This document shows positions 1 through 8,010 of a DNA stretch of 31,783 bases, in pieces. This DNA is from JAAFIP01 sp043766985. Lineage in GTDB: Bacteria > Pseudomonadota > Gammaproteobacteria > Burkholderiales > Burkholderiaceae_C. The notes under the pieces were generated by a model. That model saw only the letters and a program-made list of their open reading frames with translations. It had not been told where the DNA came from and did not search any database. Position 1 is the first letter of the stretch; every line of letters begins with the position of its first letter. The stretch is from assembly GCA_043766985.1 (NCBI GenBank), contig JAYUHM010000126.1, forward strand, positions 1 through 31,783, written 5' to 3'. A program made the position numbers and the translations under genes.

Positions 1-223
1 GCGGCTGTCCCCCGGCCTTTGGCCTCCTCCTTTATGCCGCTTCGCCGTCCACACCAAGCGCCAGAGCTGCGTACTGGGATGGTTGGAGCCAGACGGTGAA
101 TTGCCCACCATGGTCGCAAGAGCTGGTCGGCGGTGTACTTAGCGTAGCGGCATCAAGGAGGAGGCAGCGGCCCTAGGCCGCAACGGGGGACAGCCGCGTA
201 GCTGAGTACACCGCCGACCAGCT
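1..223. repeat. Two interlocked long inverted repeats
   Basis: Two inverted repeats are interleaved here. In the first, bases 1-14 are the perfect reverse complement of 184-197, and 22-45 pairs with 142-165 with 22 of 24 matches. In the second, 121-143 pairs with 201-223 with one mismatch. The arms are interleaved, so the two folds either exclude each other or form a pseudoknot-like fold. I see no credible coding region in 1-323. Function is unknown; a palindromic intergenic repeat or the relic of a small element are both possible. Confidence 0.75.
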
Positions 224-323
224 CCCGTGTACAACGTTTGCGGTTATCGCGCAAACCAAGCAAACCATCCCCCGCTAAAATACGATCTGCTCGTTTTGCA
301 GCCGTGCAGGCTAGCCAACCACC

Positions 324-2090
324 ATGACCGTACCCACAACCATCCGCTTGACCGAAATCAAGCTGCCCCTAGACCACGCACCCGAGGCCATTAACGCTGC
401 GGTGTGCGCGCGCTTAAAGCTCCAACCCGACGAGATCCAAAGCGTCAGCATCTTTCGCCGTGGCTTTGATGCGCGCAAGAAGAGCGATATTCACTTTATC
501 TACACGCTGGACGTGCAAACCACCGACAACGCCGCCGTGCTGGCGCGTTCGCAGCGTACGCCTAAGCTGGCTGCGCAGACGCTGCCTACGCCTGATACGT
601 CGTATAAATTCGTCACCCACGCGCCCAGCAAACCGTTCAAACGCCCCGTGGTCATCGGCACCGGCCCCTGCGGCCTGTTCGCGGCGCTGACTCTGGCACA
701 AATGGGTTTTAAGCCCATTATTTTGGAGCGCGGCAAGATGGTGCGCGAGCGTACCAAAGACACCTGGGGCTTTTGGCGCAAAAGCCAGTTGCAAGCCGAA
801 AGTAATGTGCAGTTTGGCGAGGGCGGGGCGGGTACCTTTAGCGACGGCAAGCTGTGGAGCCAGGTGAAAGACCCGCTGTTCCATGGCCGCAAGGTGCTGG
901 AGGACATGGTGCGCGGCGGTGCGCCCGATGAGATCATGTACGTCAGCAAACCGCACGTGGGTACGTTTCGCTTGGTGAAGGTGGTGGAGTTTTTGCGCGA
1001 AGAAATTACCGCGCTGGGTGGTGAGTTTCGCTTTTCCAGCAAAGTAACCGATGTTTTACTAGAAAAAGTGCCTGGGGCCCAACAGAGCATAGCACAAGCA
1101 GCTATCAAAGGTGTAGCGCTAGAAGATGGCACGCAGATCGACACTGACCACGTGGTGCTGGCCATTGGCCACAGCGCGCGCGACACCTTTGAGATGCTGC
1201 ATGCCAAAGGCGTGTACATGGAAGCCAAACCGTTTAGCGTGGGCTTTCGTATCGAACATCCACAAGGTTTGATTGACCGCGCCCGCTTTGGCCCGTTTGC
1301 GGGCAACAAAATGCTGGGCGCGGCGGACTACAAACTGGTGCACCACGCCAGCAATGGCCGTAGCGTCTACAGCTTTTGCATGTGTCCCGGTGGCACGGTG
1401 GTGGCTGCGACGTCAGAGGAAGGCCGCGTAGTCACCAACGGCATGAGCCAGTACAGCCGCAACGAGCGCAACGCCAACGCGGGCATTGTGGTGGGCATTG
1501 AGCCCGCAGATTTTGATTTTGACGCGCTGGGCAAACCACTGGTAGGCGAGAACGAGCGTGGCCATGTGCTGGCAGGCATGCGCTTTCAACGGGCGTTGGA
1601 GTCAGGCGCGTACGCTCTAGGCGGCGGCACCTATGAGGCGCCTGGCCAGCGCGTAGACGACTTTTTAAAAGGCGTAGCCTCTACCGCGCTGGGCAGCGTA
1701 GAGCCAAGCTACAAACCCGGCGTGCACCTTACCGATTTAGGTAACCCGCTGCAGCCCAGCCTGCCCATGTACGCGATCGAAGCCATCCGCGAAGCCATCC
1801 CCGCATTTGCCAAACAGATTGCAGGTTTCGACATGCCCGACGCGATGCTGACCGGCGTGGAAACCCGCACCTCAGCGCCCATTCGCATCAAGCGGCATGA
1901 CGACCGCGCAGCGCCCTCAAAAGACGGAACACGTGGCCTGGCCAACCCGCTGCGCATGCAAAGCCTGAACACCTATGGCCTTTACCCTGCAGGCGAGGGA
2001 GCAGGCTACGCGGGCGGCATTATGAGTGCGGCGATTGACGGCATCAAGGTGGCCGAGGCGGTGGCGCTCAATATCGTGGCGCAGTGCTAG
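324..2090 (+). CDS. FAD-dependent dehydrogenase, COG2509-type
   Basis: This 588-residue protein is probably a cytoplasmic flavin oxidoreductase whose substrate is unknown. The dinucleotide-binding signature is at residues 109-117 (VVIGTGPCG) and is followed by the acidic residue E135 that ends the Rossmann strand. The stretch FGEGGAGTFSDGK near residue 164 is typical of the 'NAD(FAD)-utilizing dehydrogenase' group (COG2509). The N-terminal ~100 residues form the small domain that precedes the flavin fold in this group. The start ATG follows GCCAACCACC with no strong Shine-Dalgarno. Residues ~252-265 are encoded by a copy of the dispersed repeat that otherwise lies between genes. The last 17 codons have a diverged second copy at 3193-3255. 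The family call is firm and the reaction is not known. Confidence 0.9.
   Translation: MTVPTTIRLTEIKLPLDHAPEAINAAVCARLKLQPDEIQSVSIFRRGFDARKKSDIHFIYTLDVQTTDNAAVLARSQRTPKLAAQTLPTPDTSYKFVTHAPSKPFKRPVVIGTGPCGLFAALTLAQMGFKPIILERGKMVRERTKDTWGFWRKSQLQAESNVQFGEGGAGTFSDGKLWSQVKDPLFHGRKVLEDMVRGGAPDEIMYVSKPHVGTFRLVKVVEFLREEITALGGEFRFSSKVTDVLLEKVPGAQQSIAQAAIKGVALEDGTQIDTDHVVLAIGHSARDTFEMLHAKGVYMEAKPFSVGFRIEHPQGLIDRARFGPFAGNKMLGAADYKLVHHASNGRSVYSFCMCPGGTVVAATSEEGRVVTNGMSQYSRNERNANAGIVVGIEPADFDFDALGKPLVGENERGHVLAGMRFQRALESGAYALGGGTYEAPGQRVDDFLKGVASTALGSVEPSYKPGVHLTDLGNPLQPSLPMYAIEAIREAIPAFAKQIAGFDMPDAMLTGVETRTSAPIRIKRHDDRAAPSKDGTRGLANPLRMQSLNTYGLYPAGEGAGYAGGIMSAAIDGIKVAEAVALNIVAQC
1077..1116 (+). repeat. 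Dispersed repeat copy inside a coding sequence
   Basis: The core TAGCACAAGCAGCTAT is preceded by GCCCAA and followed by GTGTAG at about the same spacing as in the intergenic copies. It is read in frame in the dehydrogenase gene as roughly AQQSIAQAAIKGV, in a stretch that looks like a loop between a beta strand and the VALEDG segment. Confidence 0.65.
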
Positions 2091-2114
2091 CACAGCAACC
2101 AGCGACAGTCTGAC

Positions 2115-3122
2115 TCACGCCACACTGTCCAGCATCAGCCGCTTACCCGCCTCCAAGTGCGTGCGCCACTTCGGCCCGCGCGCCATGGCATCTTGCTCCA
2201 CCAGTGCCAGTCGCTCGGGCTGCTCTGCGCCAAGCAATGCATACAAGGCCTTTGCCTGCGCTACATCTTTGAGTGATTTGGTGCGCTCTGACTGTGGGCG
2301 CAGGCCACTAACAATTAGCTTATGCACCGCCAACCGCGCCGGGTCGGGTACATTCACCAGGCACGCACCACTGCTGCTAAAAATGGCCGCTTGCTGCACA
2401 TCTTCAAGTGAAAACTCCAAAAAGCGCAACGCCTGAAACTCAGCGTTAAACGCCTTGATGTGCACCAGCTCTTTGTTGGCCCGATTTACAGGGGTTAAAA
2501 AATCCAACACAAACCCAGGATCAGCCGGGTTCACCCAGCGGCCACCGCGCACGCCGTCCAGGCTTGCGGCGGGTACAAAACCCATTTGCAATCCGTCAAT
2601 CACATTGCCCAAGTTCAGCTGGGCGTCACTAGGTAGGGCTACCGACATACGGCTACCCGCATGGGCAAAGTCTAAATCTTGCGTGCGCTCAGACGCCTTC
2701 CAGCGCACGCCAAGCATGTTGCCCGCAGCCAAAAATGCATGCGTGCCCACCAATAGCCCGCCCGCTCTAAAAAACCCCTCATCCGCTAGCCGCGTGATCA
2801 CGCGCAGATGTGCGGGCGTGACCGTCATAGCACCCAGTCGCGCGGCAGACATCGCCAACGTAGAAATAATGGGGGATGGTTTGGCCTGCCCACGCTGGTC
2901 AATCAAGCGGCGAATCGTCTCACTATCGGCACCCAAGTAGCTTTGCACCATCTTGCCCGCCAGCGTGCGCTGCTGGTAGTACCAGTACGGTTTGCCCGCC
3001 ACCGTTTTGCAATTAAACGAGCCAGGCGCATCCGCAATACTGCGTGAAATGGCCTTGGCTTGCAAAGCCTCTTGCAATTGCGCGTAAGCAGTTTGCGCGG
3101 CAAGCGTTAAAGAGATGGACAT
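2115..3122 (-). CDS. GSU2403-family nucleotidyltransferase-fold protein
   Basis: This 335-residue protein resembles the GSU2403 nucleotidyltransferase-fold family (NTP_transf_8). The catalytic-type elements are LVGTHAF around residues 124-130 (Gly126, Thr127) and TQDLDFAHAG with Asp149 and Asp151, matching a GS/T...DxD metal site. Substrate and role are unknown; some related transferases are toxins or antitoxins. The start ATG at 3122 sits one base from a long palindrome that overlaps a good sigma70-type promoter, so the gene is probably controlled by its own repressor or product. It converges on the dehydrogenase gene, 24 bases from its stop, and lies between two versions of that gene's 3' end, which suggests it arrived by insertion. 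The fold is confident and the function is open. Confidence 0.82.
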   Translation of the reverse strand: MSISLTLAAQTAYAQLQEALQAKAISRSIADAPGSFNCKTVAGKPYWYYQQRTLAGKMVQSYLGADSETIRRLIDQRGQAKPSPIISTLAMSAARLGAMTVTPAHLRVITRLADEGFFRAGGLLVGTHAFLAAGNMLGVRWKASERTQDLDFAHAGSRMSVALPSDAQLNLGNVIDGLQMGFVPAASLDGVRGGRWVNPADPGFVLDFLTPVNRANKELVHIKAFNAEFQALRFLEFSLEDVQQAAIFSSSGACLVNVPDPARLAVHKLIVSGLRPQSERTKSLKDVAQAKALYALLGAEQPERLALVEQDAMARGPKWRTHLEAGKRLMLDSVA

Positions 3123-3123
3123 A

Positions 3124-3156
3124 TTTATACTACATTAAAATTTTATGTAGTATAAA
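3124..3156. promoter_or_regulatory. Palindromic operator before nucleotidyltransferase gene
   Basis: TTTATACTACAT (3124-3135) and ATGTAGTATAAA (3145-3156) are perfect 12-base inverted arms. The centre, TAAAATTTT, extends the symmetry apart from one extra T. The palindrome covers the -10 box and the likely transcription start, and ends one base from the start codon. That position fits a repressor site; an mRNA hairpin is the alternative. Confidence 0.6.
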
Positions 3157-3177
3157 AGATGCGTACCTAAATTGCAA
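3149..3177 (-). promoter_or_regulatory. Sigma70-type promoter of nucleotidyltransferase gene
   Basis: Read on the minus strand, TTGCAA (3172-3177) is followed by exactly 17 bases and then TATACT (3149-3154), close to consensus -35 and -10 boxes. The predicted start near 3142 leaves a leader of about 20 bases. Confidence 0.55.
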
Positions 3178-3192
3178 ATCTCTACGATTAGG

Positions 3193-3255
3193 GCAATTAA
3201 CGCCATTAATGTTGCCGAAGCCGTGGCGCTGAATATTGTGGCTGGTGCGCTTTAG
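3193..3255 (+). pseudogene. Detached 3' end of a dehydrogenase homolog
   Basis: The 21 codons here, ending in TAG, translate as AINAINVAEAVALNIVAGAL. The intact dehydrogenase ends AIDGIKVAEAVALNIVAQC. About 40 of the first 51 bases match, and many differences fall at third codon positions, so this looks like the end of a diverged, once-functional homolog rather than a fresh tandem copy. Nothing upstream of 3193 continues the similarity. It suggests that the segment between the two ends (about 2091-3192) was inserted, or that most of the gene was replaced by recombination with a homolog carrying the neighbouring transferase. Confidence 0.7.
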
Positions 3256-3280
3256 GCACGCCAGTGTGGGTATCGGTGGG

Positions 3281-3588
3281 CTAAGCGGACATGTGCATCA
3301 AGCGCTGGGCCTCGGCCTCACACCGGCTGGCAGCTTCCACAAGGGCGGGTACAAATGCATGGCTGCTAATAATTTATCGCCCACGGTGTCCTGTAGCCGT
3401 CCAAATCTGCTCACAAAAGCATCCAGTCGTTCGGCCAATAGGGGGGCGGCTTCAATCTTTTGCGCCATCTCGATGGTAAATAAATCGCCAAACAAGCGGC
3501 CATCTGTATCCAGCAAGTGTTTGCATTCCTTCGCGGTGACACGTGACAAAAAATCAAGCCGTGCAGCTAAAGCCGCAGGTAGTTTCAT
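3281..3588 (-). pseudogene. HEPN-like partner of MNT, internally deleted
   Basis: The first ~75 residues (MKLPAALAARLDFLSR..., then RFGRLQDTVGDKLL) look like the N-terminal half of the HEPN-type proteins encoded beside minimal nucleotidyltransferases. As I remember that family, the RNxxxH ribonuclease motif and ~50 further residues should follow. They are absent. The open frame runs on into an unrelated-looking tail and stops at 3298. In another frame, 3284-3358 reads AFVPALVEAASRCEAEA, which resembles the usual C-terminus, and ends at TAG 3281. The simplest reading is an internal deletion near 3358 that also shifts the frame. The ATG overlaps the stop of the MNT gene by four bases. Family assignment is from memory and moderate. 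Confidence 0.5.
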
Positions 3589-3884
3589 AAGCGCAACCCC
3601 TGCGCTAGTGCGATGGAATGAATAGGCAAATGCATCAGATTGGACGCTTTGATCAGCACGTCCACCTTGCGCCCATCCATGCTTCTAGAAATCTTGGCCG
3701 CCAGTTGGGCCGCCAGCAGAGCAGGCTCGCTGACGGTTTTATCAAGCTCAAGTAACAAATCCACATCGCCACCACGCGCATCATCACGCACGCGTGAGCC
3801 CAACAACCAAACCCGCGCTGTAGCACCTGCCAGTTGAGAAACCAACGAGCGTATGTCTAAAACTTGCTTGGGTGTAAAGCGCAT
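3585..3884 (-). CDS. Minimal nucleotidyltransferase (MntA-like)
   Basis: This 99-residue protein has the MNT signature GSRVRDDARGGDVDLLL: Gly-Ser, about ten residues, then Asp-x-Asp. This fold is typical of MNT antitoxins, which modify and silence a HEPN ribonuclease partner in MNT-HEPN toxin-antitoxin pairs. The next gene, overlapping by ATGA, is the expected HEPN partner but seems to have lost its catalytic middle. If so, the antitoxin is now an orphan. A TATAAA box at 3893-3898 lies only eight bases before the ATG, so the mRNA may be almost leaderless. I see no Shine-Dalgarno. The fold is clear; the antitoxin role is inferred from the family. Confidence 0.8.
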   Translation of the reverse strand: MRFTPKQVLDIRSLVSQLAGATARVWLLGSRVRDDARGGDVDLLLELDKTVSEPALLAAQLAAKISRSMDGRKVDVLIKASNLMHLPIHSIALAQGLRL

Positions 3885-3918
3885 AGCGGCATTTTATAGT
3901 CAACTTCATCGCGCAGCG

Positions 3919-4396
3919 TTATTTCGCCGCACCGCACACCATCAGCTCAAAGCCCTGAATGTTCATGCGCACTTCTGCGTTTTTGGTATTGCGCTGCACT
4001 ACATACAGGCTGTCTGTGCCCTGCGGCACACGAGTTTTGCCAGGGTGAATGCCGTCTTTGGTGCAAAAGCGCAGGTCAATCGCATCGACATAGTTGGGCG
4101 CAGTGCCTACCATCAGTGTTTGCCAGCCGCCCGTGGGCCCGCTGCTACATCGGCGCGCACTTGCAAGCCTGGTATTTTTACTGCGCTTGGGCACTATCGC
4201 CATTAGCCTCTTTCACCATGCGCTCGACATTGGCCTGTACACCCGGCGGCTGGCACGGGTAGACCTCGGCGCACACCTGGGCTAAGCCGGTAAAAGCCGC
4301 TAGGTTGGTCTCGATAACGGCAGGCAGCGAGGCGGCTAGGGCTACGGTGTAAGACAAGCCCAGCCCAGGTAAAAAGATAGATGAGTTCGCGGTAAT
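3919..4396 (-). pseudogene. Frameshifted remnant of an unknown gene
   Basis: Three overlapping frames each look protein-like over part of this stretch. From 4396 to 4178 one frame reads ...LSYTVALAASLPAVIETN... and ends after a VERMVKEANGD segment. A second frame continues with VKIPGLQVRADVAAGP. A third reads from about 4120 to the stop at 3919 and includes TAPNYVDAIDLRF and VRMNIQGFELMVCG. No start codon serves the first part. The best explanation is one gene broken by two frameshifts and missing its 5' end. A short intact 94-codon frame (3919-4203) starting at MAIVPKRSK is the alternative. I do not recognise the family. Confidence 0.4.
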
Positions 4397-4471
4397 TTAC
4401 TAATCTACTCACTAAAGTATTAACTTAGACTAAAGTCCGTTACGCTAGTTTGGAACGGATGGATAGCCCAG

Positions 4472-5977
4472 TTAGCAGGTAGGCGGGTTTTGAGCAGCGC
4501 AAAAAGCATTTGAATTTCTAAATGCATTTAAAACTGCTCCACCATCTAATATTCCACTGCCACAGTTGTTAATGAGCACAGGCGCTGTAACGCATCTCGA
4601 TGTGACAGGAAAAGGACGCGCAGTACTTTTAATGATGGGTATTACATCACTTGATTTAATGGAAGGTACCAACGAGTACATCAAACTCACAATACCAGTA
4701 ACGTGTGGGGCTGAAAAACTGGTACCAATTCCGTTGGTGTATGCATTGTCATTGCTAGCAGTAGTGGTACCAGAGTCTGAGGTTGACTTAATTTGAGGGC
4801 CTGCAGCAGAACCACCTGGTGCCATTAGTGTAATCAAAGGCCCATAGTTTGAGTAAGACGCGTAGTCTCCATTCTGCGCAACCGCACCTACAGAAATGAC
4901 ACCTGCACAATTGGCTGGACTCGCATAAGCTGAAAGGCTATTTTCATTCCCAGCAGAAACAACAATAGTGGCGCCCTTTGCAATGGCGGCATTGATAGCA
5001 CCTTGCAACGTAGAAGTACAGTTTGCAGCAGGCAGAAATGGCCAATAAAAGCCGAAACTTAAATTAAGAACTTTTGCAGGGTTGGGGTTTGTAGGAGCGC
5101 CAGGAACTGGCAGACCCACTGCCCAATATATGGCATCTTCGATATCCGATGAATTCCCACCCGCCTTACCGAAAGCTCTTATGGGCAATATTTTTGTATT
5201 CCAGTTGATGCCAGAAATACCTAAAGAATTATTAGTTGTTGCACCAATAACGCCAGCCATACGCGTACCATGCCAAGAGCTTGGTATAAATGTTAAAACT
5301 CCATTAATAGTTGCATAGTGTGAATCACCCGGGTCAGTTGGATCGGCATCTCTTCCGCCGCCATCACCATTTGCACTGTTACTAACAAAGTCATAACCTG
5401 GCAGGATGTGTCCTAGTAAATCATCATGTTGCAATATTCCAGTATCAATAATTGCAACTACCGTAGGTGCTAAACCCGTAGTAATGTTCCATGCTCCCGT
5501 CACATTAGCACCGCCAGGTGCGCCAGTGACGGATGAATAGTTCCATTGATTCACAAATTGTGGATCATTAGGCGGTGGCGTAATGCTTTGGTGTGCGACC
5601 ATTATCACATCGGGCCCAACGTATAGTAATAACGGATCCAGCATTAACTTAGCTGCGATTTCTTGTGCAGTTTGAATAGTAATTTTTGCATCCAATTTCA
5701 CAACTTGTGCATCACCACTCATGGCTCTGAATGGAAGAATCGTTACCCCCGAATTTTTGCTAAGACGCGCGGCTTCCGCAGCGCTTATCGGTTCGCCATT
5801 AAATGTGTCGATCTTGTACTTCAGTATGAGTTGATCAACTTTATCTGTTTCGAGTGGCGCCTCAGCAGAGATGACCAAGGGTGCTGAGCCAGAGCCTGAG
5901 CCACCGCCACAAGCAACAACAGTTGCAACAGTCACCATTAAAAGTGAGACGATTTTTAGATTTCTAGATAAATTCAT
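4472..5977 (-). CDS. S8 subtilisin-like serine protease, lipoprotein
   Basis: This 501-residue exported protease has an N-terminal signal with lipobox VVAC (Cys23) and a Gly/Ser linker, so it is probably an outer-membrane lipoprotein. The catalytic triad is visible: Asp178 in AIIDTG, His236 in WHGTRMAG and Ser420 in GTSFSAPHVTG, with oxyanion Asn344 in VSAGNEN. Residues ~40-130 resemble the inhibitor-type propeptide of extracellular subtilases. Cysteines are plentiful in the mature part and the C-terminus ends in a Cys-rich tail. The gene starts 31 bases after the stop of an RCC1 lipoprotein gene and is probably cotranscribed with it. Its DNA looks more AT-rich than its neighbours, a possible sign of separate origin. 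I see no good Shine-Dalgarno. Confidence 0.9.
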   Translation of the reverse strand: MNLSRNLKIVSLLMVTVATVVACGGGSGSGSAPLVISAEAPLETDKVDQLILKYKIDTFNGEPISAAEAARLSKNSGVTILPFRAMSGDAQVVKLDAKITIQTAQEIAAKLMLDPLLLYVGPDVIMVAHQSITPPPNDPQFVNQWNYSSVTGAPGGANVTGAWNITTGLAPTVVAIIDTGILQHDDLLGHILPGYDFVSNSANGDGGGRDADPTDPGDSHYATINGVLTFIPSSWHGTRMAGVIGATTNNSLGISGINWNTKILPIRAFGKAGGNSSDIEDAIYWAVGLPVPGAPTNPNPAKVLNLSFGFYWPFLPAANCTSTLQGAINAAIAKGATIVVSAGNENSLSAYASPANCAGVISVGAVAQNGDYASYSNYGPLITLMAPGGSAAGPQIKSTSDSGTTTASNDNAYTNGIGTSFSAPHVTGIVSLMYSLVPSIKSSDVIPIIKSTARPFPVTSRCVTAPVLINNCGSGILDGGAVLNAFRNSNAFCAAQNPPTC

Positions 5978-6008
5978 AAAATTTTTTCAAGCAATATAGA
6001 CAAGTAAT

Positions 6009-7286
6009 TCAAAGGGCCAAACCAGTCACTAGAGACGGTTTACTAGCGCTTGTGAAAGTGCTGTTACCTAGCTCTCCGCGCGCATTAGTACCGCCCCAGC
6101 AATAGGCAGTGCCATCAGCTTTGCGAGCGCAGGTGGTTGTGCCACCGCCTGCGATTTCTGTGGCATCGGTCAGGCCAGCCACATCAACAAGAGCGGTGCT
6201 GAACACTGTGGGACCGCTGGTGCCGTCACCCAGTTGGCCATCGGTACCCAAACCCCAGCACACTGCTGTGCCGTCGGTTTTTAAAGCGCACGCATGTGCG
6301 CCGCCGATGGCTATGGAGCTGATGGATAGGCCTGCCAACGAGGTTGCTAGCACGGGTACAGATGCATTGGTAACCGTGCCATAAACGCCATAACCCAGCA
6401 TGCCTGCAGCATTGCGGCCCCAGCAGAGTACGTCCCCCGTGGTTTTAAGAGCGCAAGTATGCTGAAAGCCACCATACAGCGCTTTAACATCTGCCAGAAT
6501 GACGCCGAACGCTACCGTGCTGCTCGGGTCTTTTACATCGACCGGGGTCAGCGAGGTGAGTGATTGACCGTTACCCAGCTCTCCTTTAGTGCCACGCCCC
6601 CAGCAAGACACCGTACCATTGGATTTGAGTGCGCAAGCGTGGTCTTCTCCGGCTGTAATGGTGATTACATTGGTTAGGTTGTTAATTAAAGTGGGTGTGG
6701 CTTGTATTGAGCCAATGCTGCCTCCTGTGCCGTTGCCAAGCTGGCCAGAAGAGTCGTCACCCCAGCAAGATACGGTGGCATTCGCGTTTAAAGCGCAGCT
6801 AAAGAAATGCCCACTTGTGATTGCGGTAACGCCAACCAAACCGCTTACAGGAACAGGGTTATTTGAAAGCGCAAGACTACCAAAACTGCCATTTCCTAGC
6901 TGGCCAAACGCCCCAAGTCCCCAGCAGGCCACGCTACCATTGGCTTTATCTAGCGCACAGCTATGCGCCCCGCCAGATGCCACCGAGCTGACATTGGTTA
7001 AATTGCTCACCGTTACAGGCACATTGGAATCAATAGTGCCAGAGCCGCCATTGCCCAAAGTGCCGCCATAGCCCCAGCAGGCCACAGTGCCGCCCGGTTT
7101 GAGCGCGCAGGTGTGGTCTTTTTTGCCGGGTGCAAGTTGGTGGGTAAGTAGACTTGCGGTTTTGGCCGTTGTAGCCGCCGGAGCGCCACCAGCACCTCCG
7201 CCACCTCCACAGGCAGTCAAGAAGACTAGTGAAACAGCTAGCGTACTGCTGCGAAGCGTGCCGAGAAAAGAAAGAAGTGTTGGCAT
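6009..7286 (-). CDS. Seven-blade RCC1-repeat lipoprotein
   Basis: This 425-residue lipoprotein has signal MPTLLSFLGTLRSSTLAVSL, lipobox LTAC (Cys26) and a Gly/Ala linker. The rest is seven RCC1-type repeats, each with a [HFT][TSA]CA(L/R)...(V/A)xCWG core followed by G(Q/E)LGNG, the number needed to close one seven-bladed beta-propeller. Each repeat carries two Cys about 11-13 residues apart, which could form a disulfide in every blade. Such proteins are usually annotated 'alpha-tubulin suppressor-like RCC1 family'; their ligands are unknown. The start follows AAAAAGGACTCACC, nearly the same leader as the gene at 14011. A dispersed repeat lies about 45 bases upstream. The S8 protease gene follows after 31 bases. 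Confidence 0.88.
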   Translation of the reverse strand: MPTLLSFLGTLRSSTLAVSLVFLTACGGGGGAGGAPAATTAKTASLLTHQLAPGKKDHTCALKPGGTVACWGYGGTLGNGGSGTIDSNVPVTVSNLTNVSSVASGGAHSCALDKANGSVACWGLGAFGQLGNGSFGSLALSNNPVPVSGLVGVTAITSGHFFSCALNANATVSCWGDDSSGQLGNGTGGSIGSIQATPTLINNLTNVITITAGEDHACALKSNGTVSCWGRGTKGELGNGQSLTSLTPVDVKDPSSTVAFGVILADVKALYGGFQHTCALKTTGDVLCWGRNAAGMLGYGVYGTVTNASVPVLATSLAGLSISSIAIGGAHACALKTDGTAVCWGLGTDGQLGDGTSGPTVFSTALVDVAGLTDATEIAGGGTTTCARKADGTAYCWGGTNARGELGNSTFTSASKPSLVTGLAL

Positions 7287-7333
7287 GGTGAGTCCTTTTT
7301 GTTAAATTGTTAAAGTGAAAAATTTAGCGGTTT

Positions 7334-7389
7334 TTTAGCCCACTAGCCCAATAAAATGTAGCACAAGCAGCTATTAAATTTGTAGTAAA
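7334..7389. repeat. Dispersed repeat, intergenic copy
   Basis: This copy reads TTTAGCCCACTAGCCCAA then a GTAGCACAAGCAGCTATT core and TTTGTAGTAA. It lies between the Ig-like lipoprotein stop (7398) and the seven-blade RCC1 start (7286). Confidence 0.8.
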
Positions 7390-7397
7390 TCTCTATC

Positions 7398-7910
7398 TCA
7401 AGCGCCGTCTACGGTGAACTTGATTTCCTTGATACCCGCTGCGCCAGTGTCGTCTGCAACCTTCATTACCAGCCGGTGCGAGCCTGCTGGAATGTCTACC
7501 TTGTCGATTGAAAATCCGTTGGGTGTGACTTTGGCGGTTTTCAGCAAGCGATCGGTCACGTCAATTTTGAAAGCGCCGTAATACAGCTTGAAACTGGTTG
7601 GGTCGATGGATTTACCGGCTACCGGTTTAAAGCGCACCTCAATGGCGACCGGGGACGCAACTTTGCCTTCCTTCACCACGGGCCGCACTATGTCAATGGC
7701 GGGCTCGTCGCCAGCCAGCGGGATGGTGATGTTTTCGTTCACATCGCCTTTGTATTGTTCTACTTCAGCCGCGCTGATGAGCATGAAGCCTAGATTCAGG
7801 CTAATGCCGGGTAGAGCTGTGCATCCGGCAATTAGCACGGCAACACACGCTGCAACGAGAGCAGTCAGTTTGCGCAAATTAATAAAGAGTGGCATAGACA
7901 ATTTCTGCAT
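7398..7910 (-). CDS. Small lipoprotein, Ig-like fold suspected
   Basis: This 170-residue protein has signal and lipobox LIAGC (Cys30), then a beta-rich body without recognisable catalytic residues. The pattern of a linker (VRPVVKEGKVASP), strands (FKLYYGAFKIDVTD) and a closing strand after a PAGSHRLVMKVADDTG stretch resembles bacterial Ig-like or invasin-type modules. This is inference from pattern, not a family match. A second in-frame ATG five codons later could also serve as start. It is followed by the dispersed repeat and the seven-blade RCC1 gene on the same strand. Confidence 0.7.
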   Translation of the reverse strand: MQKLSMPLFINLRKLTALVAACVAVLIAGCTALPGISLNLGFMLISAAEVEQYKGDVNENITIPLAGDEPAIDIVRPVVKEGKVASPVAIEVRFKPVAGKSIDPTSFKLYYGAFKIDVTDRLLKTAKVTPNGFSIDKVDIPAGSHRLVMKVADDTGAAGIKEIKFTVDGA

Positions 7911-8010
7911 AATGATCTTTTCGAGTTGTTGGTGATTAAAAAAATCAATCTGTTTTAAATTTTTGTTTGAAGATTCGTGAACGAATAAAGCGGCATGTCA
8001 TATTGCCCAC

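Noticed and set aside
2091..4400. Prophage or integrative element
   Set aside because: No integrase, recombinase, tRNA attachment site or phage structural gene is visible. The island is called only from the duplicated gene end and gene content.
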